Origin: Leucobacter luti
GTDB lineage: Bacteria; Actinomycetota; Actinomycetes; Actinomycetales; Microbacteriaceae
Assembly: GCF_019464495.1 (NCBI RefSeq)
Contig: NZ_CP080492.1
Coordinates: 1,798,001 to 1,862,000 of the forward strand
Reading direction: 5' to 3'
DNA: 64,000 bases
In this document: piece after piece, positions 1-9,921 of the stretch
Layout: every line of letters begins with the position of its first letter
Position numbering within the stretch: position 1 is the stretch's first letter
Translations under genes and position numbers: made by a program
The notes under the pieces: model-generated
What the model saw: the letters and a program-made list of their open reading frames with translations, nothing else
Databases searched by the model: none
What the model was told of the DNA's origin: nothing

Positions 1-1
1 C

Positions 2-208
2 CGGATCTACCGCGTGACCGGGCTTCCAGTGCGCCGTGGCAGCGCGGTTGAGGCCGCGAAGCACTTTGAAGATCTCACCCCTCCCCCGCCTCCGCGGGTG
101 GAGCGGCCTGCAACGGTGGTGCGGGATCCGGGCGCCGGGCGCCCGACGAAACGAGATCGCCGCGAGATCGACAAGCTCCGCGGTCGCGACGAGCACTTCT
201 TCGACTAG
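2..208 (+). CDS. S4-domain RNA-binding protein (Hsp15/HslR-like), 3-prime part
   Basis: This is the C-terminal end of a gene whose start lies before the window; the frame is open from base 2 to a TAG stop at 206-208. The tail of about 68 residues contains an EDLTPPPPP segment and ends in GRPTKRDRREIDKLRG. That basic C-terminus follows the S4 domain in the small actinobacterial ribosome-associated Hsp15 family, which binds RNA or stalled 50S subunits. The S4 fold itself is mostly outside the window, so the call rests on the tail alone. An internal GTG at 14 is in frame but is unlikely to be a start, because it would remove the RNA-binding domain. Confidence 0.7.
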   Translation, partial: RIYRVTGLPVRRGSAVEAAKHFEDLTPPPPPRVERPATVVRDPGAGRPTKRDRREIDKLRGRDEHFFD

Positions 209-209
209 G

Positions 210-273
210 CCAGCGGGCCCACAAGCCAGCGGGCCCACAAGTCAGCGGGCCCACAAGCCAGCGGGCCGACAAG
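210..273. repeat. Tandem 16-bp repeat, four copies
   Basis: Four consecutive 16-bp units of the form YCAGCGGGCCSACAAG start at 210, 226, 242 and 258. They differ only at the first base and at one position in the last unit. Degenerate fragments (CAGCCAGCAAGCC) follow to about 290. The array begins 2 bp after the stop of the S4-protein gene and lies between its 3-prime end and the 3-prime end of the convergent giant gene. It may be a variable-number repeat. No coding role is apparent. Confidence 0.85.
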
Positions 274-350
274 TCAGCCAGCAAGCCAAGAGCCTGTTGC
301 ACGCAGGCCGGCCAGCCCAGGCGTCGAGCCCGGGCCAGCCAGCCCCGCCG

Positions 351-3300
351 CTAGGCCTCCCGCGTCCGCCTGCGCGCGATCACGGCAGCAACGCCACCGA
401 GCCCGAGCAGCAGCACGGCGAGTGCGGCAAGGAGTCCGAGGCTACTCCCGGTGATCGCGAGCCCGTCAGCCGCGGCGACGCGAGCCGTCGCGTCGTCCGT
501 CAGTTTCGAGTTCGGCGTCACTTCACTCGGCGTGGTCACCGTCACCACGTTCGTGACCTCCGGGTATGCACCCTGGGCAACATTCACCACGAGCGTGAGC
601 TCCGCGCGCTCACCTACGGCCAAGCCGTCCGCGAGCGTCCAGGTCACTGTCGACCCTCGTGCCACCACACCGTCATCGGGCGAGGAGTGGAAGGTGAGTC
701 CGCGCGGCAGCGCATCCGTCACAGTGATCGGGCCGGGATCCGCCGTTGGACCGCGGTTCTCCACCGTGATCCGGAACGTACCTTGTTTGCCCACCTGGAA
801 TGCACCGACCGCGGTCTTCTCAGTGATGAGTGTCACCTGGGCCGGTACGGTGACCGGGTCCTCCGCACGATCGTTCTTCGGGTTCGGATCCTGCTCTGCA
901 GGATCCACCGGCGCAACGGTCGCGACATTCACCACCTCGGCGTAGGCCGCTGCCGTGACCTCGGTAGTGATCAGCAGAGCGGGCGCCTGCTCCCCCACCG
1001 CGAGCGGCAACGCACGGCTCGCCACCACCTCGGTCGTACCGTTCGGCTGCGTCGTGACCGACTCGATGATCCAGTCATTCCCGGCGTCACCAACCGCGCT
1101 CACTACCGTCAGCCCCGCGGGAACCGTGTCGACGACGCGCGCGCCGGACGACAGGGACGGACCGCTATTGGTCACGTTGATTGTGAACTCAAGCGGGTCA
1201 CCGATCCGCACCGCAGCTGCATCGTGTGACTTCGTGATCCCGAGATCGGCAGTACGCTGCACGAGCACCTGCGCGGTGTCAGTGTTGTTGTCCGCGTTCA
1301 GCTCGGGCGTACCTGAGCTGACCGTTGCCGTGTTCGTGAGTTCGGCCCCCGTCGTGGCCGCTGCGTCGATGAGCACGTCGTACACAATCGCTGGCGCTTT
1401 CACTCCCATCGCGAGCCCGGCATCGGCCGGTACGCGGGTGAAGGTGACGAGCTGCGCATTGGCCGGATCAACGGCCGCCGCCCACTCTGCAGCGGTGTCT
1501 CCGACGAGCCCGACGAAGCTCGTGCCTGCCGGGAGCTCGTCAACGACGGTGAGCGGCGCGATGACGTCGCTCGGGCCGTCGTTGCGCACGGCGATGCCGA
1601 AGCGCGCGGTCTCACCGGCAATGGCAGTTGCCGGATCAGCGATCACGTCACCGGTCTTCGCGCTGACCACGGACTTCTCGAGTACGAGGTCAGCAGCGGT
1701 CTCGACCACGATCGCCGCGTCATCGTCGTCCTTGTGGCCGCCACGGCTGTCGGTCCAGCTCAGTTCGGCGGTGTTGACCAGCTCGGTGCCGGTCGGCACT
1801 GCCGAGTCGATGTGACCGACCACGGTGATCGTGCTGTCGACCCCGACCGGGTGCAGCGGGAAGACGCACGCCGCCGCGGCATCGTCACAGTTCCAGCCCT
1901 CGCTGCCGGTGATCGAGACGAGCGAGATCCCTGCTGGCAGCAGATCGCGCACGGCTGCCTGCACCGCCGAGGGGCCCTCGTTGCGCACGGTGAGCGTGTA
2001 GCTCACATCCGTGCCAGCAACCCACGGACCTGGCGCAACATCCTTGGTGATGGTCATCTCCGCCTGAGTTGCGACGTCGACGGGATCAGTGGCGTAGTTG
2101 TTCGTCGGGTCCTTGTCTTCAGGGCCTTCGACCCACGCTTCGTTGATGAGCGCGTGCTGCTCGGGAACCGTTTCGGCGATCTGCACCGTGAAGTCGATCA
2201 CGATCGTCTCGCCAATGGCGAGATCCCCGGCTGCCCCCGTCGGGCCGCTCCAGACGAGCGTCTGGCGCCCGTCTGCTTCGGTGCTCACTGTGGGGGCCGA
2301 AGCGGCTGCCGCGCCACCTGCGAAGGCCAGGCTGGCCGTGTCCGCCACATAGCTGAACCCTGCTGGCAGCGTGTCAGTCACAACAACTTGAGCACTCGAC
2401 GTGCTCGGTCCGTTGTTCGTGACAACGAGCTGGTACGCGAGCGGCTGCCCGGCAACAGCATCGCCGGTGTGCGACTTCGCGATTGCGAGATCCGCCTGGC
2501 GGTCCGTGACATTCGTGTCATTCGCCTTCGGCTCGTTCGTCGAGTTGTCGGCAAATGCCTGCACCCAGTTCACGATGTCGTGGCCGATCGGGAGCGTCGA
2601 ATCAACAGCGTAGGTCACGATGAACGAGCGGCTCGCGCTCGGCGCCATGTTCCCGGAGAGCGTGAAGGTGTCCTGCCCCGCCCCTGGCCCTGAAGCCTGG
2701 GTCCACGCGCCATTGTTCTCGTCTGCAACACTCTCGAAGGTGAGTTCCGCAGGCGGAGTGTCCACCACGTGCACGTTGCGCGCAGCGGCGGGCCCGTTGT
2801 TGGCGACAATGATCCGATAGTTCACGCTTTCGCCGGCGACGATCTCTGGCAGCGCGGAGCCGAGTTGCTGGGCGTCCTTCCAGACCCCGCCGTCGTTGAC
2901 GACGCGCACCTTGGCGATCCCGAGCGATGTGCGGTCACCCGGAGTGACCGTAGCTTCGCTCGTGTTGTTGCTTTCCTTCGGATCGGTCGTTGCGCCTGGC
3001 ACGATCTCCGTCGCGTTCAGGATCTCGTTCCCGCCGACCCAGTTCGGGTCGATGGTGCCAGTCAGCGTGATCGCTGGGGCCGCCCCCACTGCAAGCGATG
3101 CACCGGTGTAGGTCCAGGTGATCGTGTCGCCCGCCGTTGCCGGGAATGCCTTCGCCGCGTTCGCGACGGTGGCCTTCCAGCTCGCGGTAGACGGATCGGC
3201 TACGGCGATCATGCCTGCCGGTACGGTGTCCGTGATCCGGATCGGCTTCTCAGCGGTGCTCACTGAGATCGACGGACCGATGTTGCGTGGCGCGAGCGTC

Positions 3301-6300
3301 CACGACAGGCTGGCGCCCGCGGTGGGGAGCGCGGTCGCCGCGGTCTTCACGATCGCGAGGTCAGCCTCGGTGACGATCGAGAACGATGCCGTGCTCTCGT
3401 TGTTCTCCGGCTTCGGGTCGTAGGTGCGGCCCGGGTGCACCGTTGCGGTGTTCTGCACGGTCACGGGTGCCTGATCCTCCGCGATTTTCACGGCGACAGC
3501 GATCGTCGGGAACGACGCACCATTCGCGAGCGACTCGGTGGTGTCGGTGCGTGCGCAGCTGAAGTCTGTCACGCCGTTGGCCGCGCGGTTCGGCACGGAA
3601 CAGGTCCAGCCGTCTCCGCTCGCCCCGGTCACCACGACGCCGGCAGGCAGCGCCTGTGTGGTGTCGGTGACCGTGATGGATCCCTCAGAGGTGTCCGGCC
3701 CGTTGTTCTGCACCGCGATGGTCCAGCCAGTGCCGGTGGTACCAGCGGAGAGCGGCTTTGCAGCGCCCCGCTTCTGGATCTCGAGATCGGCGGCAGCGAG
3801 GAACGTCTGCGCGTCGTCCTTCGCCCCGACGTAGTTTCCGCTGTGGTTACTCGTTGAGCCGTCGGTGTCAGTGGCGAGCACAGCAAGCGTATTGACGTGA
3901 GGATGCACACCAACGCCGACGCCAGGAGTCTGCACTGCAGCAGCCGTCGGGATCGCCTGGTAGGTGATCGTCGCAGTCCGCGGCCCGGCGAGCGGGGAGC
4001 GGGCGGAGCCAGGAAGCACCGGAGTGGTGTCGTTGAGCCCGAACCGGGTCTGTGCTGGCGACCACGTGAGCGTGGATCCGCCCGCGGCAAACACGGTGGT
4101 GGGATCGGGCAACGTGGCGTACGCGCCGACGCCAAGCTGCAGCTTGGCCGAGCCCTCGACATAGCTCCAGTTGGCCGGCAGCACATCGGTGATCTCGATG
4201 GTCTGCGCGTCGCCCAGGCCGTTGTTCGAGATCTTCAGTGTCCAGTCGAACGGCTCGCCGACGCGCGCCAGCGCACCGCCCGTCGCCGTCTTCTCGAGCA
4301 CGATCTTCGGGAAGACCGGGGTCACCGTCGCGGTGTCGCGCACGTCGCTCGGGCGGTACTCGCGCCCGTCCGTCGCGAAGGAGGTGAAGCTCACCACACT
4401 CGCGGTGTTCGTCAGCGTGTCACCGAGCCCACTGTTTGTGCCGTTCAGGCCACCCGACTTCACGAACTTTGCCGAGTAGCTGATGGCCAGCGACTTCTGC
4501 GTGCCGTCGCCGCTCTGCTGATCGAGCGGGCCGGCGAGCTGCCAGGTAATCACGCCACCGGTACCAGCTGCGACACCGGCATCAACTGCGCTCGGGGTCG
4601 GCGTGATCGAGTCTGCGTCGACCTTGACGCCCGCTGGCACGCGGTCAGTGACCGCGATGTGGTGCGCCGGCGTGCGTCCCGTGTTCGTGACGTTCAGTGT
4701 GTACTCGAAGCTCGCATCAGGGTTGCGAGTTATCGTGTCTTGTCCGTCGACCTTTTTCGAGATCGCGAGCACAGGATCGAGCAAGGTGACGTCCGCGCGG
4801 TCCTGCTTGGTCTGCTTGGTCGCGGCATCGTCGTTCACCGTGTTCCACGTAAACGTCCCGGTGTTGCGCACCGGAGCTGCTGCCGCAGTGGTGATTTTGC
4901 CTGAGAAGGTCACGGTGATGGTGCGAACCTTGTCATGGTCGCGGATATCTGCCGGATCGATGGCCCAGTTCAGCGTGCTTCCGCTCCGGCTCGGCTCGTC
5001 CGCGATCGCGGGAGGGCTGGCCGCTCCTGCCCAGTCAAGCGTCACGCGTGCAGAGCCTGCCACGTACTCGACGCCGGCTGGCAGTGTGTCGGTCAGCGTC
5101 GCATCGTAGAAGTTTGCGCGCGCCGGCAGCGTGGTCTTCAGGGTGTACTCGACGGAAGCGCCAACGGGCGCGCTCGTCGGAGTAACCGACTTCACGATAC
5201 TCGCCTCGCTGAGGTGCACTGTGGCGCTCACACCGGTGATTCGGTCACCGCGACGCTCTGCCGTGCTTTCGCCGCCAATGCGATCCGGCAGCGTCGTTCC
5301 AGTGAGCTGCGCACCGTTGACCAGACGGGCACCGCCGCCGGCATCCGGCACCACCGTGGCGCGGTACTCAAGCGTCGGGAACACCGGGTTGCCCGCAGCA
5401 ACAAAGCCGTCGATGCGGCCAGCGTTCCAGGTGATGAGAGTGCCCGTGCGATCAGCCCCCGTCGTCACCACACGCGTGTTCCCTGCGGAACCGGTGATCC
5501 GGCAGGCCTGCTCCTCCACGGTCACGTCGAGCGCCGCATCGAACTGATCCGGATCGACGCGCAGATCGGCCGGGACACAATCCAATACCACTGCGCTATA
5601 GAGTGCGGGGCGGCCAAGGTTCTGGGCGTTGCCATTCCCGGCAGTGAGCCGGTACTTCACATCGCCGTTCACGCTCACGACCCCGTCACTCGGATCAATC
5701 ACGCTCTTGCTGAGCGTGGGGAACGGCTCAAGATAGTTCACGTCTGCGGTGTCGATGATCCGGGGTTGCGTGCCGCCTGTGGCGTCGGCCGAGGTGAACC
5801 CCGCCGTATTGCGCAACTGCTTCGCATGTGGAAGGTCTGGCGTGCGGTTCGGGTGGCTCGCGTCGGCATCCTCGATCCAGCCGGTGAGGCGCACGGTGAA
5901 GACGCGCTCAGCGTCCGTCGCGTTGTAGAAGCCATCCGCTGCGCTCGGGAAGGCGAGGTCACCAGTGGCCTGGTCAAAGGAGAACCCTGCTGGCGCGGTT
6001 TCGCCGGGCAGCCACGGGGCCGCGCGGAGTTCGGCGTCGGTCACGTGGTACGCGAGCTCGCGCCCGTTCGTGTTGGGCGCGCCAGTCCAGCGCAGCACGC
6101 CGTCATCCGTCAGCAGGCCGTCTCGCACGCTGGTGCGCGCCGGGATGGTGACGGTGTAGTCGTACACGGCCAGTTCGCCCTGCACGATGGCGGTGTCGGC
6201 TCGCGGGGATCCGGTGCCGTTGTTCGCGTCGCTCGGAGTCGTGCCACTGGGCGCGATTTCCGTGCTGACAAGCTGCTTGTCCACGGAAACATTCGGCAGT

Positions 6301-9300
6301 TCAACGAACGAGGGATCATGGGTGCCGTCGCCGCCGACACCAAACTCGGTGTTGGATCCCGCTGTGGCGCGGGCGGTCGAGATCGGGCTCTCAACGATAT
6401 GAGTCACCTGCGAGTCAGCGTTCGTCGTGACGTCGTAGGAGACGATCGAAGCGTCATTCACATAGCGCTGCCCAACGAGCGCAGCGCGTTCGCCCTGGGA
6501 CTCGTCCGGGATACGGAGGGAATACTGCAGTGACAGGCCTGGCCGATCGGTGCTCGTGCGATCTGCGATTCCGCGGGCGGGATCCGCGGGAACCGTGGCG
6601 CCAGCGAGGTTCCAGACCACGATGGTCCGCTCCGCGTAGGCTGCCGCGACCGTTGCCGGGCGACCGGGGTCGCCCGGATCATATGCGGTGACAGAGGCCC
6701 CAGCGGGCAGGGCGAGCGGCGTCGCTGCCGTGCCATCCCACAGCTCAAGCGCCGGCGCACCAGCTCCAGCGCCGACGAAGTCGTGCTTCGTAATACCGAC
6801 GGGGAGCGCATCCCAGACGACGTAATCGCCCGTCTCGTACTCCGGAGCCGCGAGGTCAACGCGGAAGCGCACCTCGTCCTGCTGTGCGGTGTACTCGCCG
6901 TCGACGTTGCTGTTGAAGCCGTTGCCCGAGGTACCGCGCGGGTTCGTGAGAATGCCCTTGAGCAAACCGGTCTGGTGACCGGCCTCGATTGCCGCCGCGT
7001 CGCGCAGGAAGAAGATCTCCCCATTCACGTTTTCCTGCTGGTACTTCGCGAGGTTGTCGGGAAGGTCGACTTCGCCGAACGCAGAGACGTCGGTGATGGT
7101 GACCTTGATGTAAATATCAAGCGCAACATCGATCGGGAAGAAGCGATCGTCACTCGAACCAGAGCAGTCAGCGGAGCCGAGGAGCCAGGTCAGGGATTGC
7201 CCCTGCACGGTCGGATTCGGCACGAAGGTATCGAGCCACTCTGCCGGAGTTGCCGGGCTGCAGCTGCCGAGGCCGCGATCGCTCGCGGGGCGAACCACGA
7301 TGTCGTCGTAGCGCCCATCGGTCTGCGCGGACTCATCGAAGCGCGTGCCTACCGGAAGGAAATCGGTGAGGCGCGGGTTGCGGATATCGGCGCCGGCTGG
7401 CGGATCCACGCGCACGTGGTACCAGACCTCGTCGCCCGAGACGAACGGATCATTCTCACCAGCGGTCTTCACCCACTCTGAGCCCGGCACCGACTGAATC
7501 TGTGCCGCATCGGGCACTCCCGCGCTACGCTTCAGCACGCTCTTGGTGAGCCCGCTGAGTGCGGCCTTCAGAGTGGCCTGCGAATCGTCCCAGGCGTCGT
7601 TCTCGCCGAACGCTTCCGCACCGCTGGCTGAGGTGACGCCGTCAAGCGCCGGAATCGAGGTCGTTCCTGCGCGCAGCGCGGCGGTGTTCGTGACGAGGTC
7701 TCCGGAGCTCGTGGCCCCCTGCTTGCCGTCATTGCTGACGTAGCTCTCGTTCTGCGCGGCCGAGTACTGCACCCGGTGCGTCTGGTTCGGGCCAGCGAGT
7801 GCATCTGCTGGGTTGAGCGCGAGGCGCAGGAAGAAGTGACCCGTCTGCGGGTCGAATCCGATGCCCTCGAGTGCCGCACCGACGAGGCCAGACGATGCGT
7901 CTGCCGCGGGTGACGGGTACGCGCAGTCCGTGGCAACACCATGGCTCTGCAGCGCGGCAGCCCACTCGTTTGCCGTGAGGTTCTGCGAGATGATCTTCGC
8001 AGGGTCGCTCGGATCACCGATGAGGAGGTTTGGCAAGCCAGCAACGGTGCTGGAGCCGTCGGCAACCGCGGTGCCGCTGGGGAACACGGGGCACAGGCCA
8101 TCGCCCAGGTCGTCGACCAGGCGCTGCGGGCGCTCACCGATGGCGGCGCCCACATACTCGCTCGTCGAAATATCGAGTGCGTAGCGTGCCAGCTCGCCCT
8201 GTTCGAAGGAGCCTGAGCCGCCAGCGACCCCGCCGTTGACACTCTTGAGGAGTCGGACATCGACCGCGTCGATTGACGCCGTGTCGCTGTCGCTCGTCTC
8301 GACTCCCGCGTACTCTGCGGTCACGATCGCGGCATTCTGCATGGTTTGGGCCGCGTACGGATCCCCGTCGATGCCGTGACGCGTTGAGCGGCCGCGGTTA
8401 TTGTCCAGGTTCGAGCCCTGCTGGCCATCGGTGGCGGCCTCGTAGCCAAAATCGAGCGTGTTCTCGAAGAGCGGGACGGCTGCGCGGTAGCGAATCTCAA
8501 CGTAGCCCGCCTGGCCTGCCGTGCTTGAGTAGCCCTGCTTGACACCGTCTGCCCCCGTGGTCGCGAGCGGATCGCCGATACCGAGCAACTGCCCGATGTT
8601 CCACGTCACCTTCGTGTACACGCCTGCGCCGGCAAGTCCGAGCTGCTCGGCCTCAGCGGCGCTCAGCGCTACGGTCTCGACCGACTCTTCTTCTGACCAG
8701 GCGCCCTGGCCGCCCTCAGGTGCCGGGGTGACTGCAAGATCGCCTGAACCGTCGTACTCGGTGCCGTCTGGGCGAGTACCGTTTGCCGCGGTGCTGTGGT
8801 CCGTGCCACCTGCACCGAGGTATTCGAGGCCCGCCGGCAAGTAGTCGACGACGCGGGTATTCGTGAGGTCGCCCTCGCCAGTGTGCGACACGCGCAGCGT
8901 ATAGGTCGTTGAATTCGTGTGCACGCCGCGGAGCAGCTCGCCCTCAGGGCTCGGCTCACTCTTTTCGATCCGCACCGCATTCACCGGGATCTCAGGGGCC
9001 ACGCGGCCGGGAGCCGACGTGTGCGTGCCTGAGCTGGTGGTGCCCGTTGCGCCGGGGAAGCCGGGGACGAGGCGCTCTTCGCCGCTGGTGAACGCGGTGA
9101 TACCCAATTCGAGGGAGGAACCTGCGGGGTACGTGTCGGCCTTCGGGCGGAGCGTGAGGGAGTGGCTCGTGCCTGCACCGGCGGGAAGGTCTGAAATGTT
9201 CTCGAAGACGAGATACTGGGCACCGGCCGGAACACGGCAGGCTGCAGTCTGGCCGGGCGCGGCCTCAAGGCCGAGCGCAACACAGGCTGCTGCTGAGGCA

Positions 9301-9677
9301 CCGAGTCCGCGCACGATCGCGCCAGCCTGGTAGGTCTTCGGCGTCCCGAGCGTTGGCGATGACACGACGGTGACGTCAGCGGACAGGGTCACGGCCGCGC
9401 TCAAGTTGTACTGCTTCGCTGCAGGATCTGAGGAATCGGCGGGATACGCGCTCGTGAACCGCAGCTGCACCTCGACGTCCTCGCCAGCGATGTACGTCTG
9501 GCTCGGCGTTGCGGAGACCCGGGGGGCCAGCGGCTCAGCTGCTGCCGCCTGAATCCCGACACCTGCGGCAACAAAGCCGCCCGCGATCAGAGTTCCGGCG
9601 ACAATACCGGCCACCCAGGAGCGCCAGCCACGCTGACTCTGGGCATGGTCGGATGGTGCGGTCGACGCGTGCGTCAT
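351..9677 (-). CDS. Giant LAXTG-anchored surface protein with about 17 DUF11-like repeats
   Basis: The product is about 3108 aa. The start chosen is MTHAST at 9677, which has a GGGGGA ribosome site; an in-frame start 33 bp upstream has none. Residues about 20-48 form a signal peptide (basic WRS stretch, long hydrophobic run, then AAAAEP). From about residue 240 the protein is built of modules that open with a K-containing strand (KSxxP, TKSH, LEKT), continue with N-N/E-GPS, then TDxLPAG, and close with N-T-A-x-V. The openings fall near residues 239, 474, 709, 906, 1131, 1321, 1495, 1636, 1790, 1964, 2104, 2254, 2396, 2539, 2662, 2811 and 2947. This is the DUF11/isopeptide-type surface repeat. 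The C-terminus has LAITG near residue 3073, a hydrophobic helix and the tail RRRTREA, which is a class-E sortase sorting signal. It should be attached to peptidoglycan and could act as an adhesin. No sortase gene is in the window. Confidence 0.9.
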   Translation of the reverse strand: MTHASTAPSDHAQSQRGWRSWVAGIVAGTLIAGGFVAAGVGIQAAAAEPLAPRVSATPSQTYIAGEDVEVQLRFTSAYPADSSDPAAKQYNLSAAVTLSADVTVVSSPTLGTPKTYQAGAIVRGLGASAAACVALGLEAAPGQTAACRVPAGAQYLVFENISDLPAGAGTSHSLTLRPKADTYPAGSSLELGITAFTSGEERLVPGFPGATGTTSSGTHTSAPGRVAPEIPVNAVRIEKSEPSPEGELLRGVHTNSTTYTLRVSHTGEGDLTNTRVVDYLPAGLEYLGAGGTDHSTAANGTRPDGTEYDGSGDLAVTPAPEGGQGAWSEEESVETVALSAAEAEQLGLAGAGVYTKVTWNIGQLLGIGDPLATTGADGVKQGYSSTAGQAGYVEIRYRAAVPLFENTLDFGYEAATDGQQGSNLDNNRGRSTRHGIDGDPYAAQTMQNAAIVTAEYAGVETSDSDTASIDAVDVRLLKSVNGGVAGGSGSFEQGELARYALDISTSEYVGAAIGERPQRLVDDLGDGLCPVFPSGTAVADGSSTVAGLPNLLIGDPSDPAKIISQNLTANEWAAALQSHGVATDCAYPSPAADASSGLVGAALEGIGFDPQTGHFFLRLALNPADALAGPNQTHRVQYSAAQNESYVSNDGKQGATSSGDLVTNTAALRAGTTSIPALDGVTSASGAEAFGENDAWDDSQATLKAALSGLTKSVLKRSAGVPDAAQIQSVPGSEWVKTAGENDPFVSGDEVWYHVRVDPPAGADIRNPRLTDFLPVGTRFDESAQTDGRYDDIVVRPASDRGLGSCSPATPAEWLDTFVPNPTVQGQSLTWLLGSADCSGSSDDRFFPIDVALDIYIKVTITDVSAFGEVDLPDNLAKYQQENVNGEIFFLRDAAAIEAGHQTGLLKGILTNPRGTSGNGFNSNVDGEYTAQQDEVRFRVDLAAPEYETGDYVVWDALPVGITKHDFVGAGAGAPALELWDGTAATPLALPAGASVTAYDPGDPGRPATVAAAYAERTIVVWNLAGATVPADPARGIADRTSTDRPGLSLQYSLRIPDESQGERAALVGQRYVNDASIVSYDVTTNADSQVTHIVESPISTARATAGSNTEFGVGGDGTHDPSFVELPNVSVDKQLVSTEIAPSGTTPSDANNGTGSPRADTAIVQGELAVYDYTVTIPARTSVRDGLLTDDGVLRWTGAPNTNGRELAYHVTDAELRAAPWLPGETAPAGFSFDQATGDLAFPSAADGFYNATDAERVFTVRLTGWIEDADASHPNRTPDLPHAKQLRNTAGFTSADATGGTQPRIIDTADVNYLEPFPTLSKSVIDPSDGVVSVNGDVKYRLTAGNGNAQNLGRPALYSAVVLDCVPADLRVDPDQFDAALDVTVEEQACRITGSAGNTRVVTTGADRTGTLITWNAGRIDGFVAAGNPVFPTLEYRATVVPDAGGGARLVNGAQLTGTTLPDRIGGESTAERRGDRITGVSATVHLSEASIVKSVTPTSAPVGASVEYTLKTTLPARANFYDATLTDTLPAGVEYVAGSARVTLDWAGAASPPAIADEPSRSGSTLNWAIDPADIRDHDKVRTITVTFSGKITTAAAAPVRNTGTFTWNTVNDDAATKQTKQDRADVTLLDPVLAISKKVDGQDTITRNPDASFEYTLNVTNTGRTPAHHIAVTDRVPAGVKVDADSITPTPSAVDAGVAAGTGGVITWQLAGPLDQQSGDGTQKSLAISYSAKFVKSGGLNGTNSGLGDTLTNTASVVSFTSFATDGREYRPSDVRDTATVTPVFPKIVLEKTATGGALARVGEPFDWTLKISNNGLGDAQTIEITDVLPANWSYVEGSAKLQLGVGAYATLPDPTTVFAAGGSTLTWSPAQTRFGLNDTTPVLPGSARSPLAGPRTATITYQAIPTAAAVQTPGVGVGVHPHVNTLAVLATDTDGSTSNHSGNYVGAKDDAQTFLAAADLEIQKRGAAKPLSAGTTGTGWTIAVQNNGPDTSEGSITVTDTTQALPAGVVVTGASGDGWTCSVPNRAANGVTDFSCARTDTTESLANGASFPTIAVAVKIAEDQAPVTVQNTATVHPGRTYDPKPENNESTASFSIVTEADLAIVKTAATALPTAGASLSWTLAPRNIGPSISVSTAEKPIRITDTVPAGMIAVADPSTASWKATVANAAKAFPATAGDTITWTYTGASLAVGAAPAITLTGTIDPNWVGGNEILNATEIVPGATTDPKESNNTSEATVTPGDRTSLGIAKVRVVNDGGVWKDAQQLGSALPEIVAGESVNYRIIVANNGPAAARNVHVVDTPPAELTFESVADENNGAWTQASGPGAGQDTFTLSGNMAPSASRSFIVTYAVDSTLPIGHDIVNWVQAFADNSTNEPKANDTNVTDRQADLAIAKSHTGDAVAGQPLAYQLVVTNNGPSTSSAQVVVTDTLPAGFSYVADTASLAFAGGAAAASAPTVSTEADGRQTLVWSGPTGAAGDLAIGETIVIDFTVQIAETVPEQHALINEAWVEGPEDKDPTNNYATDPVDVATQAEMTITKDVAPGPWVAGTDVSYTLTVRNEGPSAVQAAVRDLLPAGISLVSITGSEGWNCDDAAAACVFPLHPVGVDSTITVVGHIDSAVPTGTELVNTAELSWTDSRGGHKDDDDAAIVVETAADLVLEKSVVSAKTGDVIADPATAIAGETARFGIAVRNDGPSDVIAPLTVVDELPAGTSFVGLVGDTAAEWAAAVDPANAQLVTFTRVPADAGLAMGVKAPAIVYDVLIDAAATTGAELTNTATVSSGTPELNADNNTDTAQVLVQRTADLGITKSHDAAAVRIGDPLEFTINVTNSGPSLSSGARVVDTVPAGLTVVSAVGDAGNDWIIESVTTQPNGTTEVVASRALPLAVGEQAPALLITTEVTAAAYAEVVNVATVAPVDPAEQDPNPKNDRAEDPVTVPAQVTLITEKTAVGAFQVGKQGTFRITVENRGPTADPGPITVTDALPRGLTFHSSPDDGVVARGSTVTWTLADGLAVGERAELTLVVNVAQGAYPEVTNVVTVTTPSEVTPNSKLTDDATARVAAADGLAITGSSLGLLAALAVLLLGLGGVAAVIARRRTREA

Positions 9678-9921
9678 GAGTTCCCCCTCATTTTTGCGAC
9701 ATGCGCGCACCAGTCACACCCACGAACGGCAGTACCGATTCGTCGAGGCGACTTCGCGCTCCGTAGCGCGCACGCATGTCGGCCCGTCCCCCGACAGGCC
9801 AAACGTGCCCCATCGTATAAAGCGGAACGGTCGCACTGGGGGGTTGCGAGAGAAGATCACCCGTGGTTTCACCCCGGCCTCGCTCGCCTCATCCTTCAGC
9901 CTGGCCGGGTACACTCGCGAT

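Noticed and set aside
36..1229. Long plus-strand open frame over the S4 tail and giant gene
   Set aside because: It is Arg/His-rich, antisense to the surface-protein gene and has no ribosome site; such open frames are normal in high-GC DNA.
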